A DNA stretch of 64,000 nt from Gammaproteobacteria bacterium. Lineage in GTDB: Bacteria > Pseudomonadota > Gammaproteobacteria > Xanthomonadales > SZUA-36. Every line of letters begins with the position of its first letter. The first letter of the stretch is position 1. Under the pieces are notes generated by a model. That model saw only the letters and a program-made list of their open reading frames with translations, was not told where the DNA came from and did no database searches. The DNA lies in assembly GCA_024277815.1 (NCBI GenBank), contig JAJRUM010000019.1, positions 88,347-152,346 of the forward strand, given 5' to 3'. Below are positions 12,418-21,280 of the stretch, piece after piece. A program made the position numbers and the translations under genes.

Positions 12418-13521
12418 CTAGAGCTTTAACGGCATTACCACGTGCCTGTTAACATCAGAATCGGGCGCAGAAACCAGGCAACTGCTGTTGGCGTCAATCA
12501 GCTCAAGGGAAACCTGCTCGGTTTCAATCGCCAGCAAAGCATCCAGTAAGTAAGTCACGTTAAACCCCACTGCCAGCCGGTCAAAATTCAATTCTGCCTC
12601 GATCTCTTCAACCGCTTCTTCATGTTGCGGGTTGTGCGCAATGATCTTGATGGTAGAGCCCTCTGCCTCCAGCTTCACGCCTTTATACTTTTCATTTGAC
12701 AAAATAGACGCACGCAGCAAAGCCTGGGTGAAAACAGCCCTGTCAACCAACATCTGCTTGTCCGCACCCACTGGAATGACTGCTTTATAGTCTGGAAAGC
12801 GGCCATCAACCAGTTTTGAGGTAAACGTCGTGTTGCCTTTGACCAGCCTGATGTGGTTCCTGCCAATCGCCAGCGTTACCTCTTCCTCTTCGTCCGCTGA
12901 CAGCATTCTTACCAACTCCATAACGCCTTTACGCGGTACGATTAACTGCCGGTCGCTGGTGATGTCAACAGCACCCACCAAATCACAAACAGCCAGCCGG
13001 TGGCCATCTGTCGCAACCGCTTTAAGCTGTTGACCATCAAAATCAAACAGCAGGCCATTCAGATAATAACGGACATCCTGGTTAGCCATTGCAAATGAGG
13101 TTTTGTCCATCATGTTCTTCAGGTCGGCTTCGTTAACTCGAATATTTTCTAACGTTTCTACCTGATCAGTTGCCGGAAATTCAGATGCTGGCAGTGTCGA
13201 TAGCGTAAAGCGGCTACGCCCGGCCGACAGCGTTACTTTTTCGTCACTGACACTGAAAGTGACATTGGCCCCATCTGGCAGGGCTTTCATGATATCGACC
13301 AGCTTGCGTGCTGGAACAGTAATTTCCCCATCACTGGAAACATCAGCCGACACGGTAGAGATCAGCTCAACTTCCATATCGGTACCGGTTACGGTTAACT
13401 GCCCATCACGGGTGACCAGCATGAAGTTTGCCAATACCGGCAGCGTCTGACGGCGTTCAACGACCCCAATAACCTGACTGAGTGGCTGCAGAAACGCTTC
13501 CCTGGAAATACTGAATTTCAT
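12418..13521 (-). CDS. dnaN: DNA polymerase III beta subunit (sliding clamp)
   Basis: 367 residues, the standard length for the beta clamp, which encircles DNA and tethers Pol III and many repair partners. The three-domain repeat is visible. Conserved stretches include MKFSISREAFLQPLSQV at the start, AVATDGHRLAVCD in domain 2 and the C-terminal HVVMPLKL, which contributes to the partner-binding cleft. The start at 13521 lies next to the putative oriC, downstream of dnaA. Confidence 0.97.
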   Translation of the reverse strand: MKFSISREAFLQPLSQVIGVVERRQTLPVLANFMLVTRDGQLTVTGTDMEVELISTVSADVSSDGEITVPARKLVDIMKALPDGANVTFSVSDEKVTLSAGRSRFTLSTLPASEFPATDQVETLENIRVNEADLKNMMDKTSFAMANQDVRYYLNGLLFDFDGQQLKAVATDGHRLAVCDLVGAVDITSDRQLIVPRKGVMELVRMLSADEEEEVTLAIGRNHIRLVKGNTTFTSKLVDGRFPDYKAVIPVGADKQMLVDRAVFTQALLRASILSNEKYKGVKLEAEGSTIKIIAHNPQHEEAVEEIEAELNFDRLAVGFNVTYLLDALLAIETEQVSLELIDANSSCLVSAPDSDVNRHVVMPLKL

Positions 13522-13765
13522 GACCTGTTCCTTTTATTACTGCTCTTTAAAAAATTATATATATAAGCAGTAGTAGTTGTAAGCCCTGTTAATAAGTTAA
13601 TAAGTTATAATAAACGTTTGTTATCAACAACATATACAAAACACGTGTTGTGTGATTATACAGCTTAAAGCTGTGTATAACCTGTGGAGCTAAATTCGAC
13701 TCCAAACAGAAAGCGTTTTATCCACAAGTTGTTCAACTATTATCCCCGAATTGCTCCACATTGTT
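13522..13765. other. probable chromosomal replication origin (oriC)
   Basis: This 244-bp gap between dnaN and dnaA holds two exact matches to the DnaA-box consensus TTATNCACA: 13672-13680 (TGTGTATAA, reverse orientation) and 13718-13726 (TTATCCACA). A one-mismatch copy is at 13621-13629 (TTATCAACA). Beside them is an AT-rich stretch at about 13546-13620 with tandem GTTAATAA units (13588-13595, 13596-13603, then a variant), as expected for an unwinding element. Transcription also diverges near here: the dnaA group runs left and rpmH onward runs right. The dnaA-rpmH gap has only a weak box (TGTGGATAG at about 15251). Confidence 0.7.
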
Positions 13766-15118
13766 TCAAGTGGTCAAGAGGCGCAATAATTTAACCTTAT
13801 CTTCCCGCAAACGGCCATCTGTTTCACACAATTCCTGTATCTTGCGGCAGGCGTGTATAACCGTTGTGTGGTCACGCCCGCCAAAAGCATCTCCAATTTC
13901 AGGCAGACTGTGTTGGGTCAGCTCTTTCGCCAGAGCCATGGCCATCTGTCTGGGCCGGGCAATGCTTCTCGGTCTGCGTTTGGATAGTAACTCTGAAACC
14001 CGGATCTTGTAATAGTCACAGACAGACCTCTGAATATTCTCAATGGTTATCAACCTGTCGTGGACATTTAACAGATCACGCAAAACCTCACGGGTAAAGT
14101 TTTCGGTGATTTCCCGGCCAGAGAAACGCGCGTTGGCAATTAACTGGTTCAGAGCCCCCTCCAGGTCGCGGACATGGGACTGCAGGCGCTTGGCAATCAG
14201 GAATGCTACATTGTCATCCAGTTGAATACCCCTTTCCTGGGCCTTGTTTTGCAGGATGGCAACCCGGGTTTCGAAATCGGGTGGTTCAATAGCGACTGTC
14301 AGGCCCCAGCCAAAGCGGGAACGAAGCCGGGACTCCAGACCTTCAACCTCCTTGGGGTAACGGTCACAAGTAAGGACTATTTGTTGTTTGCTATCCAGTA
14401 ATGCATTGAAAGTATGAAAAAACTCTTCCTGGGAGCTTTTCTTGCCTGCGAAAAACTGAATATCATCGATCAGTAAAGCACCCGCAGAACGGTAGTGCTT
14501 TTTAAACTCATCAATAGCCCCGTGGCGCAATGCCTGAATCATGCCACTGACAAAGCGCTCTGAGTCCAGGTACAGGACCTTGGTCGCCGGGTTCTGTTGG
14601 TGAATGGCATTGCCAATAGCGTGCAGCAGGTGTGTTTTCCCCAGCCCGGTGCTGCCATAGAGCAGCAGGGGGTTATAGGCATCACCGGGTTTTTGTGCAA
14701 TTTGAGATGCAGCGGCGAAGCCCAGCTCATTGGACTTACCCAGGACGAAATTATCAAAGCGATAGCGGTTATTGAGCCCGGACTTGTTGCGCTCGGTGTG
14801 CCGCGGGGGTGGGTTATTGCTGCTGTCAGCGGCAACCGCCGGCAAGCCCTCTTCGATACTCACGGTATCCCGGGAAACCCCCAGGTGTTCGAAAATATCC
14901 CGAATTCGTTCAAGAAAGTTGGTTGCTATGTAGTCGCTGACATATGCGTTGGGTGCAAGCAGGCGGACACGGTTTTTGTTACTGATGACCTCGAGCGGGC
15001 GAATGAATGTATTCATATCTTCAGTCGGTAATTCCCGCTCAAGATGCTGAAGACAAAGATGCCAGTTGTTTTGCGCCATGCCGCGTTCAAGCCAATAGGG
15101 TGTTATGTTGTCCGGCAC
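13766..15118 (-). CDS. dnaA: chromosomal replication initiator protein DnaA
   Basis: Up to 450 residues. It is an AAA+ ATPase that binds DnaA boxes and opens oriC. Domain I is at the N-terminus (WHLCLQHLERELPTEDM). Domain III has Walker A GSTGLGKTHLLHA and Walker B ALLIDDIQFFAGK. The C-terminal DNA-binding helix-turn-helix carries the signature GGRDHTTVIHACRKI. The longest form begins with GTG at 15118; the ATG at 15079 (MAQNNWHL) matches the usual DnaA N-terminus better and would give 437 residues. Neither has a clear ribosome-binding site. The gene reads into the putative oriC and dnaN. Confidence 0.96.
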   Translation of the reverse strand: MPDNITPYWLERGMAQNNWHLCLQHLERELPTEDMNTFIRPLEVISNKNRVRLLAPNAYVSDYIATNFLERIRDIFEHLGVSRDTVSIEEGLPAVAADSSNNPPPRHTERNKSGLNNRYRFDNFVLGKSNELGFAAASQIAQKPGDAYNPLLLYGSTGLGKTHLLHAIGNAIHQQNPATKVLYLDSERFVSGMIQALRHGAIDEFKKHYRSAGALLIDDIQFFAGKKSSQEEFFHTFNALLDSKQQIVLTCDRYPKEVEGLESRLRSRFGWGLTVAIEPPDFETRVAILQNKAQERGIQLDDNVAFLIAKRLQSHVRDLEGALNQLIANARFSGREITENFTREVLRDLLNVHDRLITIENIQRSVCDYYKIRVSELLSKRRPRSIARPRQMAMALAKELTQHSLPEIGDAFGGRDHTTVIHACRKIQELCETDGRLREDKVKLLRLLTT

Positions 15119-15315
15119 AATGTATTATCATTCATTTCCTGCCGGTTTTGTTATAGTTTTCAGCGGGATACGAAGGGTCGTATGGCTCGCTGACGAACGG
15201 TAGAGGGTTTGAGTCCGTATGTAGTCCGTTAAGCACTTAGTCTAACGTGCTGTGGATAGCTTGGCTACTGTTGAAAAAACAACCACGTAAAGGTCAATAT
15301 TGTTTGGCTATTCGC

Positions 15316-15344
15316 TTGAATGATATGCCTATACGGGATACCAT
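15316..15344 (+). promoter_or_regulatory. possible sigma70-type promoter for rpmH-rnpA
   Basis: TTGAAT (15316-15321) and TACCAT (15339-15344) are separated by 17 bases and lie about 70 bases upstream of the rpmH start. The -10 box has two mismatches to consensus, so this is a suggestion based on spacing and position. Confidence 0.3.
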
Positions 15345-15414
15345 TCGCCTCTTGTCTCGGCTGCTTGTATTAACAGAAAAGCAGCTATAACAGAATTTGT
15401 AGAGGTTCAAAAAA

Positions 15415-15549
15415 ATGAAACGTACTTTTCAGCCAAGCCTTTTAAAACGCGCCCGTCGGCACGGCTTTCGCGCGCGCATGGCAACCCGTGGTGGCCGCGC
15501 CGTTGTAAACGCCCGTCGCGCCAAGGGTCGCAAGCGTTTAACAGCCTGA
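15415..15549 (+). CDS. rpmH: 50S ribosomal protein L34
   Basis: A 44-residue, very basic protein beginning [20 protein letters not shown], the near-invariant L34 sequence, and ending GRKRLTA. It is a structural protein of the large ribosomal subunit. It is slightly shorter than the 46 residues of E. coli. AGAGG lies 8 bases before the ATG. Position directly before rnpA and opposite dnaA is the universal gammaproteobacterial order. Confidence 0.97.
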   Translation: MKRTFQPSLLKRARRHGFRARMATRGGRAVVNARRAKGRKRLTA

Positions 15550-15568
15550 AAAACCTGACGCTGATCAT

Positions 15569-15952
15569 TTGTTAAAGCAAGCGTTTACCAGACAGTCCCG
15601 ACTGCTGCGGCCAGCTGAATTCAAGCGGGTTTTTCAGCAGCCTTACCGCTCTGGTGACAACTGCTTCCGCATACTGGCAAGGCCAAATGAATTTTCTGGC
15701 CATCGCCTTGGTATGGCGGTATCAAAAAAGGCTTGCCGCAGAGCCGTTGGTCGCAACCGGATCAAGCGCCTGATACGCGAAAGCTTTCGTAAACAGATGG
15801 GTGCCGAACCAGCGGCAGAAAAAAGACAGGAAACAGCTTTGGATTTTGTTGTGTTGCCAACCGCGCAAGCGGCAAACCAAAGCAACAATGTGTTGATCGA
15901 AGAGCTTCATACACATTGGCAAAAATTGACCAGAAAAGCTGCGACCCGGTAA
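15569..15952 (+). CDS. rnpA: ribonuclease P protein component
   Basis: 127 residues, strongly basic. It is the protein cofactor of RNase P, which trims tRNA 5' leaders. The hallmark RNR motif region is present (AVGRNRIKRLIRESFR), as is the N-terminal RLLRPAEFKRVFQQP typical of gammaproteobacterial RnpA. The apparent start is TTG at 15569. It follows rpmH by 19 bases. The small gene yidD, usually found between rnpA and yidC, is absent: only 30 bases separate the two. Confidence 0.93.
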   Translation: MLKQAFTRQSRLLRPAEFKRVFQQPYRSGDNCFRILARPNEFSGHRLGMAVSKKACRRAVGRNRIKRLIRESFRKQMGAEPAAEKRQETALDFVVLPTAQAANQSNNVLIEELHTHWQKLTRKAATR

Positions 15953-15982
15953 GCCGGATAAAGCTACCAAGGATACGAGATA

Positions 15983-17707
15983 ATGGCAAATCTTCGCCCG
16001 ATGCTGTTCATGGGACTGATCGTTATGTCCTACCTGATGTGGGTAGAATGGCAAAAAGACTATGGCCCCCAGTCAGAGTCTGCAGCCAATAGCACAAACC
16101 CCGTTTTTGAAACCTCTACGGTGCCTGGTCCGCAGGCAAACAACGTGCCTGACGATGGTGATTTGCCGCAGCCACAAGCGGCAGGTAACGCGGCAAATCA
16201 GGCCGGCAGAACAACCGTTAACGACTCACAGGGTGATGCCCAACAAACGATGATGAAAGGTGTCGGAGAGCTTCTGGTTGTCACAACCGATGTGCTGGAG
16301 GTCAGCATTGATCTTACGGGCGGCACACTGGTAAGCGCCAAGTTACTGAATTATCCCGAGGTATTGGAGGTTCCGGGGGTTAAGGTCGACCTCCTTAGTG
16401 GTGGTGGCCCGAATCTGTTCATTGCCCAATCAGGGCTGTTGAGCCAGCAGGCAGCGCCAAACCATACCAGCATTTATCGTTCGGATCGCACGCGTTATAC
16501 ATTAAGCCCGGGGGCTGACGAGATTCGGGTACCGCTGACCTGGAGCGATGACAGTGGTGTCAAGGTCACCAAGACCTTTATCTTCAAGCGCAGCAAGTAC
16601 GACATAGCCGTGCGCCATACGCTGACAAATGCCAGTGGAGAAACCTGGACGGGCAGCCGTTATGACCAACTGCAACGGTCCGTTCCTCCGAACCAGGATG
16701 ACGGCGGGTTTACCAACCCCGGTCGCTACAGCTTCTTCGGTATAGGCTTTTATAGTCCGGACGAGAAGTTTGAGAAGGTTAAGTTTGATGATGTTGCTGA
16801 AGAACCGTTCAGCCGCAGTTTTAATGGTGGCTGGCTGGCCATGGTGCAGCATTACTTTTTTGCTGCCTGGATTCCACCGGCCGAGCAGGTCAATAGCTAC
16901 TCAACGCAAGTTTACACGCCAACCGGTCTGCCCCGTTATATAGCCCGGGCAGTATCACCAAGCGTTGAGGTTGGTGCTGGCACCAGCCATGAGTTTGAAA
17001 GTCGCTTGTATGTCGGGCCCAAACTACAGGATTTATTGGGAGAGGTAGCCCCGGGCCTGGGCCATACTGTAAATTACGGCATATTCACCGTGTTTTCAAA
17101 ACCGCTGTATTGGTTGTTATCGAAAATCCATACGGTGACCAACAACTGGGGCTGGGCAATACTGTTGCTCACCGTGTTGATCAAACTGGCATTTTTCAAA
17201 CTGACCGAAGCACAGTATCGCTCGATGGCCAGAATGCGCAAACTGCAACCCCGGATAGAGCAACTCAAAGAGCGTTACGGTGATGACCGGCAGCGCATGA
17301 GCCAGGCCATGATGGAAATGTACAAAACGGAAAAGGTAAATCCGTTGGGTGGCTGTTTGCCGATACTGGTTCAAATACCCATTTTTATAGCACTCTACTG
17401 GGTGTTGCTTGAATCGGTCGAATTACGACAGGCGCCGTTTATCCTGTGGATAGACAACCTCACTGCGCGCGATCCGTATTTTATTTTGCCGGTACTGAAT
17501 GCTGCCTTCATGATGCTGACCCAACGGTTGACGCCAACGGCCGGCATGGATCCGATGCAGCGCAAGATCATGCAATTTATGCCGATTGGTTTCTCATTCA
17601 TGTTTGCTTTCTTCCCGGCGGGCCTGGTGTTGTACTGGGCAACCAATGCCGGTTTGTCGTTGGCCCAGCAGTGGTACATCACGCGCAAAATAGAGGCCGC
17701 GGGTTAA
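15983..17707 (+). CDS. yidC: membrane protein insertase YidC
   Basis: 574 residues. It inserts and folds inner-membrane proteins, alone or with SecYEG. It shows the gammaproteobacterial layout: an N-terminal membrane anchor (MLFMGLIVMSYLMWVEWQ), a large periplasmic beta-sandwich domain (about residues 90-340) and a C-terminal five-helix core with the family motifs QIPIFIALYWVLLESVELR and MKYRSMARMRKLQP-like RSMARMRKLQPRIEQLKERY. The start at 15983 is preceded by ATACGAGATA, a weak site. Confidence 0.96.
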   Translation: MANLRPMLFMGLIVMSYLMWVEWQKDYGPQSESAANSTNPVFETSTVPGPQANNVPDDGDLPQPQAAGNAANQAGRTTVNDSQGDAQQTMMKGVGELLVVTTDVLEVSIDLTGGTLVSAKLLNYPEVLEVPGVKVDLLSGGGPNLFIAQSGLLSQQAAPNHTSIYRSDRTRYTLSPGADEIRVPLTWSDDSGVKVTKTFIFKRSKYDIAVRHTLTNASGETWTGSRYDQLQRSVPPNQDDGGFTNPGRYSFFGIGFYSPDEKFEKVKFDDVAEEPFSRSFNGGWLAMVQHYFFAAWIPPAEQVNSYSTQVYTPTGLPRYIARAVSPSVEVGAGTSHEFESRLYVGPKLQDLLGEVAPGLGHTVNYGIFTVFSKPLYWLLSKIHTVTNNWGWAILLLTVLIKLAFFKLTEAQYRSMARMRKLQPRIEQLKERYGDDRQRMSQAMMEMYKTEKVNPLGGCLPILVQIPIFIALYWVLLESVELRQAPFILWIDNLTARDPYFILPVLNAAFMMLTQRLTPTAGMDPMQRKIMQFMPIGFSFMFAFFPAGLVLYWATNAGLSLAQQWYITRKIEAAG

Positions 17708-17790
17708 CGCTAGGGAATTGCCCCGTTTAGCCAGTAGAGATTTACGTGCCCCGGGCTGAACTGGTCGCCTGTTTCCATTAAGCTGTCCTG

Positions 17791-19152
17791 ATGAATGGTC
17801 AGGGCAAGAAACCCGTTACCACCGATACTATTGGTGCGATCGCCACCCCGCCTGGGGTGGGCGGGGTGGGTGTGATACGCGTTTCCGGGCCGCTTTGCAC
17901 AAGGCTAGCAGAGCAGGTGCTCGACACCTTGCTACAGACCCGGCGAGCACATTTTGCACATTTTCTGGACGCGCAGGGCCAAGTGTTGGACTCTGGTATT
18001 GCCATCCTGTTTTCCGCGCCGGCTTCATTCACAGGTGAGGACGTTCTGGAATTCCAGGGCCATGGTGGCCCACAGATATTGCAAATGTTGATGTCGAGGC
18101 TGCTCTCTCTCGGTGTGCGACCTGCCCGCCCGGGAGAGTTTTCCGAGCGAGCATTTCTGAATAATAAGCTTGACCTGGCCCAGGCGGAAGCCATAGCGGA
18201 TTTGATTGCGTCCGGCACCGAAGCCTCCGCGCGGGCAGCACAGCGCTCATTGCAGGGTGTTTTTTCAGACCAGGTCAACAAACTGCAACAAGAGCTCATT
18301 GATCTGCGTGTGTTCGTGGAAGCAGCAATGGACTTTCCGGATGAAGAAATCGACTTTCTGACCGACAGTGATGTGTTGGAGAGGGTCACGCAGGCTGGTG
18401 AGCGGTTGCGGGCTCTGTTGGGCCAGGCGCAAGAAGGGCAACGGTTGCGTGATGGCATCAATGTCACTATCACCGGGCAGCCCAACGCAGGAAAATCCAG
18501 CCTGCTCAATGCGCTTGCCGGGCGTGATTCTGCGATTGTTACAGAGGTTCCTGGTACCACCCGGGATGTTTTACGCGAGCATATTTCATTGGCTGGATTA
18601 CCTGTGCATGTGGCCGACACAGCGGGCATACGGGAATCAAAAGACCCCATCGAGGCCGAAGGGGTGCGCCGGGCGCGAGCATCGCTGGCATCAGCTGATC
18701 TTGCTTTGTTGGTAATAGATGCGAGCGAGCCACTGGATTCACAGTTGGCGTTGAGGTCAGAAGTACCACCAAACATTCCCTGCATAGAAGTGCATAACAA
18801 GATTGATCTGACAAACGGTAAACCCCTGCTGGATGAAGCCGGCCTGAGGGTCTGGGTTTCTGCTAAAACCGGGCAGGGACTGGAAAGGTTGACGGGGCTT
18901 ATCAAAAACTCGGTCGGTGCACCTACCGGAGAGGGCGGCAGCTTTTCAGCACGTGTGCGTCACATTGATGCGCTGCAGCGGACACTTGAGCACGTAACCG
19001 GTGGTCATCAGCAACTGGAAAAATTCAATGCACCGGAAACGCTGGCTGAAGAACTGCGCCTGGCACAGAAGGCGCTTGGAGAAATAACCGGTGAATATTT
19101 ACCGGATGATTTGTTGGGGGCCATTTTTTCCAGCTTTTGTATCGGGAAATGA
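17791..19152 (+). CDS. mnmE: tRNA modification GTPase MnmE
   Basis: 453 residues. With MnmG it installs (carboxymethyl)aminomethyl groups on wobble uridine 34. Domains in order: N-terminal tetrahydrofolate-binding domain (TIGAIATPPGVGGVGVIRVSG), helical domain, inserted G domain (GQPNAGKSSLLNAL, DTAG in VADTAGIRE, NKID in VHNKIDL) and the C-terminal CIGK motif with its essential Cys at the very end. The partner mnmG, often the next gene, is not here; instead the sox genes begin 43 bases downstream. Confidence 0.96.
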   Translation: MNGQGKKPVTTDTIGAIATPPGVGGVGVIRVSGPLCTRLAEQVLDTLLQTRRAHFAHFLDAQGQVLDSGIAILFSAPASFTGEDVLEFQGHGGPQILQMLMSRLLSLGVRPARPGEFSERAFLNNKLDLAQAEAIADLIASGTEASARAAQRSLQGVFSDQVNKLQQELIDLRVFVEAAMDFPDEEIDFLTDSDVLERVTQAGERLRALLGQAQEGQRLRDGINVTITGQPNAGKSSLLNALAGRDSAIVTEVPGTTRDVLREHISLAGLPVHVADTAGIRESKDPIEAEGVRRARASLASADLALLVIDASEPLDSQLALRSEVPPNIPCIEVHNKIDLTNGKPLLDEAGLRVWVSAKTGQGLERLTGLIKNSVGAPTGEGGSFSARVRHIDALQRTLEHVTGGHQQLEKFNAPETLAEELRLAQKALGEITGEYLPDDLLGAIFSSFCIGK

Positions 19153-19195
19153 AGTAGTGGGAATAAAGCGGGTCGGTGAGTCGTCTTTTTACCTG

Positions 19196-19585
19196 ATGAC
19201 TGAAAAGGCCGGATTTTTTAGTGCGCCCGACATTCCTGACAGACGGTGCTCGCGAACGGTTCTTACCGTTTTGTTGATGTTGTTAGCCGTTGTGTCTGAG
19301 GCAAAGACAGATGCTCAGGCTGTGGATGGAAAAGCGCTCGTTATGGAGCGTGCCAGGGGCAACTGCCTGGCATGCCATGCGATTGCAGATGGAGAACTGC
19401 CGGGTAACATCGGGCCACCATTGTTGGCGATGAAGGCCCGTTTTCCTGATGAGGACAAGCTGCGTGAGCAAATTTGGGATGCAACGATACGCAACCCTGA
19501 TACCAGGATGCCGCCATTTGGACGGCACGGGATACTCAGCCGCGAAGAGGTTGAATTGATCGTACAGTATTTATACACGCTTTAA
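19196..19585 (+). CDS. soxX: sulfur oxidation c-type cytochrome SoxX
   Basis: 129 residues from the ATG at 19196. A hydrophobic export segment (TVLTVLLMLLAVV) precedes a monohaem cytochrome c domain with CLACH (residues 57-61) and a distal Met in TRMPPFGR (Met105). SoxX pairs with SoxA to attach sulfur substrates to the SoxY cysteine. An in-frame extension reaches 19091 inside mnmE but lacks signal features. It is the first gene of soxXYZAKB. Confidence 0.88.
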   Translation: MTEKAGFFSAPDIPDRRCSRTVLTVLLMLLAVVSEAKTDAQAVDGKALVMERARGNCLACHAIADGELPGNIGPPLLAMKARFPDEDKLREQIWDATIRNPDTRMPPFGRHGILSREEVELIVQYLYTL

Positions 19586-19613
19586 CCCTACACACGTATT
19601 TTTGGAGATTGGA

Positions 19614-20066
19614 ATGCAAACCACAAGAAGAGCCCTGATAAAGGGATGCCTTGCGCTGCTGGCAGTGGCAACCATGCCGCGCGCGTTATGGGCCGCGGCC
19701 TGGCCGGAAAAAGCCTTCAGTGCCAACCAGATGAGCGCAGCCATGGTAGGTCTGTTCGGTACAGACGTCACCACAGCCAGTGACAAGATAATGTTGAAGG
19801 TTCCGGAAATTGCAGAAAATGGTGCCGTGGTGCCGGTTACGATCAAAACCAGCCTGGAAAACGTTGAATCCATCAGTATTGTGGTGGAACACAACCCCAT
19901 GCCGATGGTGGCAACATTTGAAATTCTGCCGGGTACGCTGACAGATATCTCGTGCCGGATAAAGATGGCAAAAACATCTGATGTTACGGCGGTGGTCAAG
20001 ACCAGCAACGGACTTTACAGCACGGCTAAACAAGTCAAGGTCACCATCGGCGGGTGTGGCGGCTGA
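19614..20066 (+). CDS. soxY: thiosulfate oxidation carrier protein SoxY
   Basis: 150 residues. It carries the substrate on a flexible C-terminal arm: the sequence ends in GGCGG (residues 146-150), the SoxY swinging-arm motif whose Cys is S-sulfonated during thiosulfate oxidation. The N-terminus has a twin-arginine-like signal (TTRRALIKG then a hydrophobic stretch). The ATG at 19614 has GGAG 6 bases upstream. It works as a heterodimer with SoxZ, encoded 28 bases downstream. Confidence 0.95.
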   Translation: MQTTRRALIKGCLALLAVATMPRALWAAAWPEKAFSANQMSAAMVGLFGTDVTTASDKIMLKVPEIAENGAVVPVTIKTSLENVESISIVVEHNPMPMVATFEILPGTLTDISCRIKMAKTSDVTAVVKTSNGLYSTAKQVKVTIGGCGG

Positions 20067-20094
20067 CCAGGCTGCAACTATCAGGAACATAAAA

Positions 20095-20409
20095 ATGGCA
20101 AATACGATAAAAGTAAAATCTAAACTGGTGGGTGATGTAGTACAGATCAAGAGTCTGATGCTTCACCCGATGGAAACCGGATCGCGCAAGGATCCGGATA
20201 GCGGGAAAATAATTCCCAAGCACCACATTACACAGCTAATATTTACCAACAATGGTGCGCAGGTAATGGTAGCCAACTTCAGCACAGCGGTTTCCAAGAA
20301 TCCCTATTTCAGTTTCAGCTACAAAGGCGGGAAAGCCGGGGATACGCTGAACGTAAGCTGGGTGGACAACCTTGGCGAGACCGGTGAGCTGGAAACCCAG
20401 CTGAAGTAG
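20095..20409 (+). CDS. soxZ: thiosulfate oxidation carrier complex protein SoxZ
   Basis: 104 residues, the standard SoxZ size, with no signal peptide, which fits export together with SoxY. The immunoglobulin-like fold sequence includes VVQIKSLMLHPMETG and NPYFSFSYKGGKAGD, both typical. The ATG at 20095 lies after AGGAACATAAAA. It stabilises SoxY and presents its cysteine arm to SoxXA and SoxB. Confidence 0.94.
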   Translation: MANTIKVKSKLVGDVVQIKSLMLHPMETGSRKDPDSGKIIPKHHITQLIFTNNGAQVMVANFSTAVSKNPYFSFSYKGGKAGDTLNVSWVDNLGETGELETQLK

Positions 20410-20425
20410 GGTTTAAGCAGCGCGC

Positions 20426-21280
20426 ATGATCAGGCTAACAACTCTTTGGACTCCTGCCCGGCAGGCCGTGCTGTTGATTGCCCTGGTGGCGTGTCAGGCT
20501 GCGGCAGCTGGCCCGGAGGACGACCGCAAAGCATTTGTTGCCTATTTTCAGGCCCGCTTTCCGGATATTCCACTGGCTGAATATGTCAATGGCATCTATG
20601 CCATCGACCAGGACTCCAGGGAACAATGGCAGGAAATCGAGGAGTTTCCACCGTATGAATTTGCGGTAGAGCAAGGGGCCGCGCTTTGGCAGGCGCCGTT
20701 TGCAGATGGTGGGCGCTATTCAGACTGCTTTGTGGGTGCTGAACCCGGGGTTCGTCAGAATTATCCCAGGTATGATCTGGCAACGGCAGAGGTGGTTACG
20801 CTGGATTTGGCCATTAACCGTTGCCGAAAAAAGTACGGGCAGGCCGAACTCACCTTTGGTGGAGAAGAAATGCTTGCGCTATCAGCCTTCATGGCGCTTG
20901 AGTCCCGGGGCAACCCCATCAGCATTGAAAACCCGGCAGGTAACCCCGGTGCCCTGGCGGCCTATGAACAAGGCAAGCAGTTTTATTACTCCAAGCGTGG
21001 CCAGCTGAATTTTTCCTGCGCAGATTGCCACGTCACATCAGCAGGCTTATATGTGCGTGCCGACCGTCTAAGTGCGAGCCTTGGCCATCCCACCCACTTC
21101 CCCGTGTACCGCTCCAAGCTGGGCAACATGCTGTCACTTCACCAGCGTTTTGCGGGCTGTATTCGGGATGTGCGTGCCAAACCTTTTGCCTTGCAAAGTA
21201 AGGAATATCGCACACTGGAATATTTTCTCACCTATATGAGCAATGGGCTTGAGGCCAACGGTCCCGGTGCTCGTAAGTAA
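20426..21280 (+). CDS. soxA: sulfur oxidation c-type cytochrome SoxA (monohaem type)
   Basis: 284 residues with an N-terminal signal (AVLLIALVACQAAAA). One haem site, CADCH (residues 198-202), is present, and the conserved cysteine of the active-site haem appears in RFAGCIRDVR (Cys245). The first haem site of dihaem SoxA proteins is missing; Cys101 and Cys133 remain there and may form a disulfide, as in known monohaem SoxA. It joins substrate sulfur to SoxY together with SoxX. The next gene overlaps its 3' end. Confidence 0.93.
   Translation: MIRLTTLWTPARQAVLLIALVACQAAAAGPEDDRKAFVAYFQARFPDIPLAEYVNGIYAIDQDSREQWQEIEEFPPYEFAVEQGAALWQAPFADGGRYSDCFVGAEPGVRQNYPRYDLATAEVVTLDLAINRCRKKYGQAELTFGGEEMLALSAFMALESRGNPISIENPAGNPGALAAYEQGKQFYYSKRGQLNFSCADCHVTSAGLYVRADRLSASLGHPTHFPVYRSKLGNMLSLHQRFAGCIRDVRAKPFALQSKEYRTLEYFLTYMSNGLEANGPGARK

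Noticed and set aside
17799..18905. 368-residue leftward open frame opposite mnmE
   Set aside because: It is Ser/Arg-rich and low in complexity, typical of an antisense shadow of a GC-rich gene; mnmE is certain.
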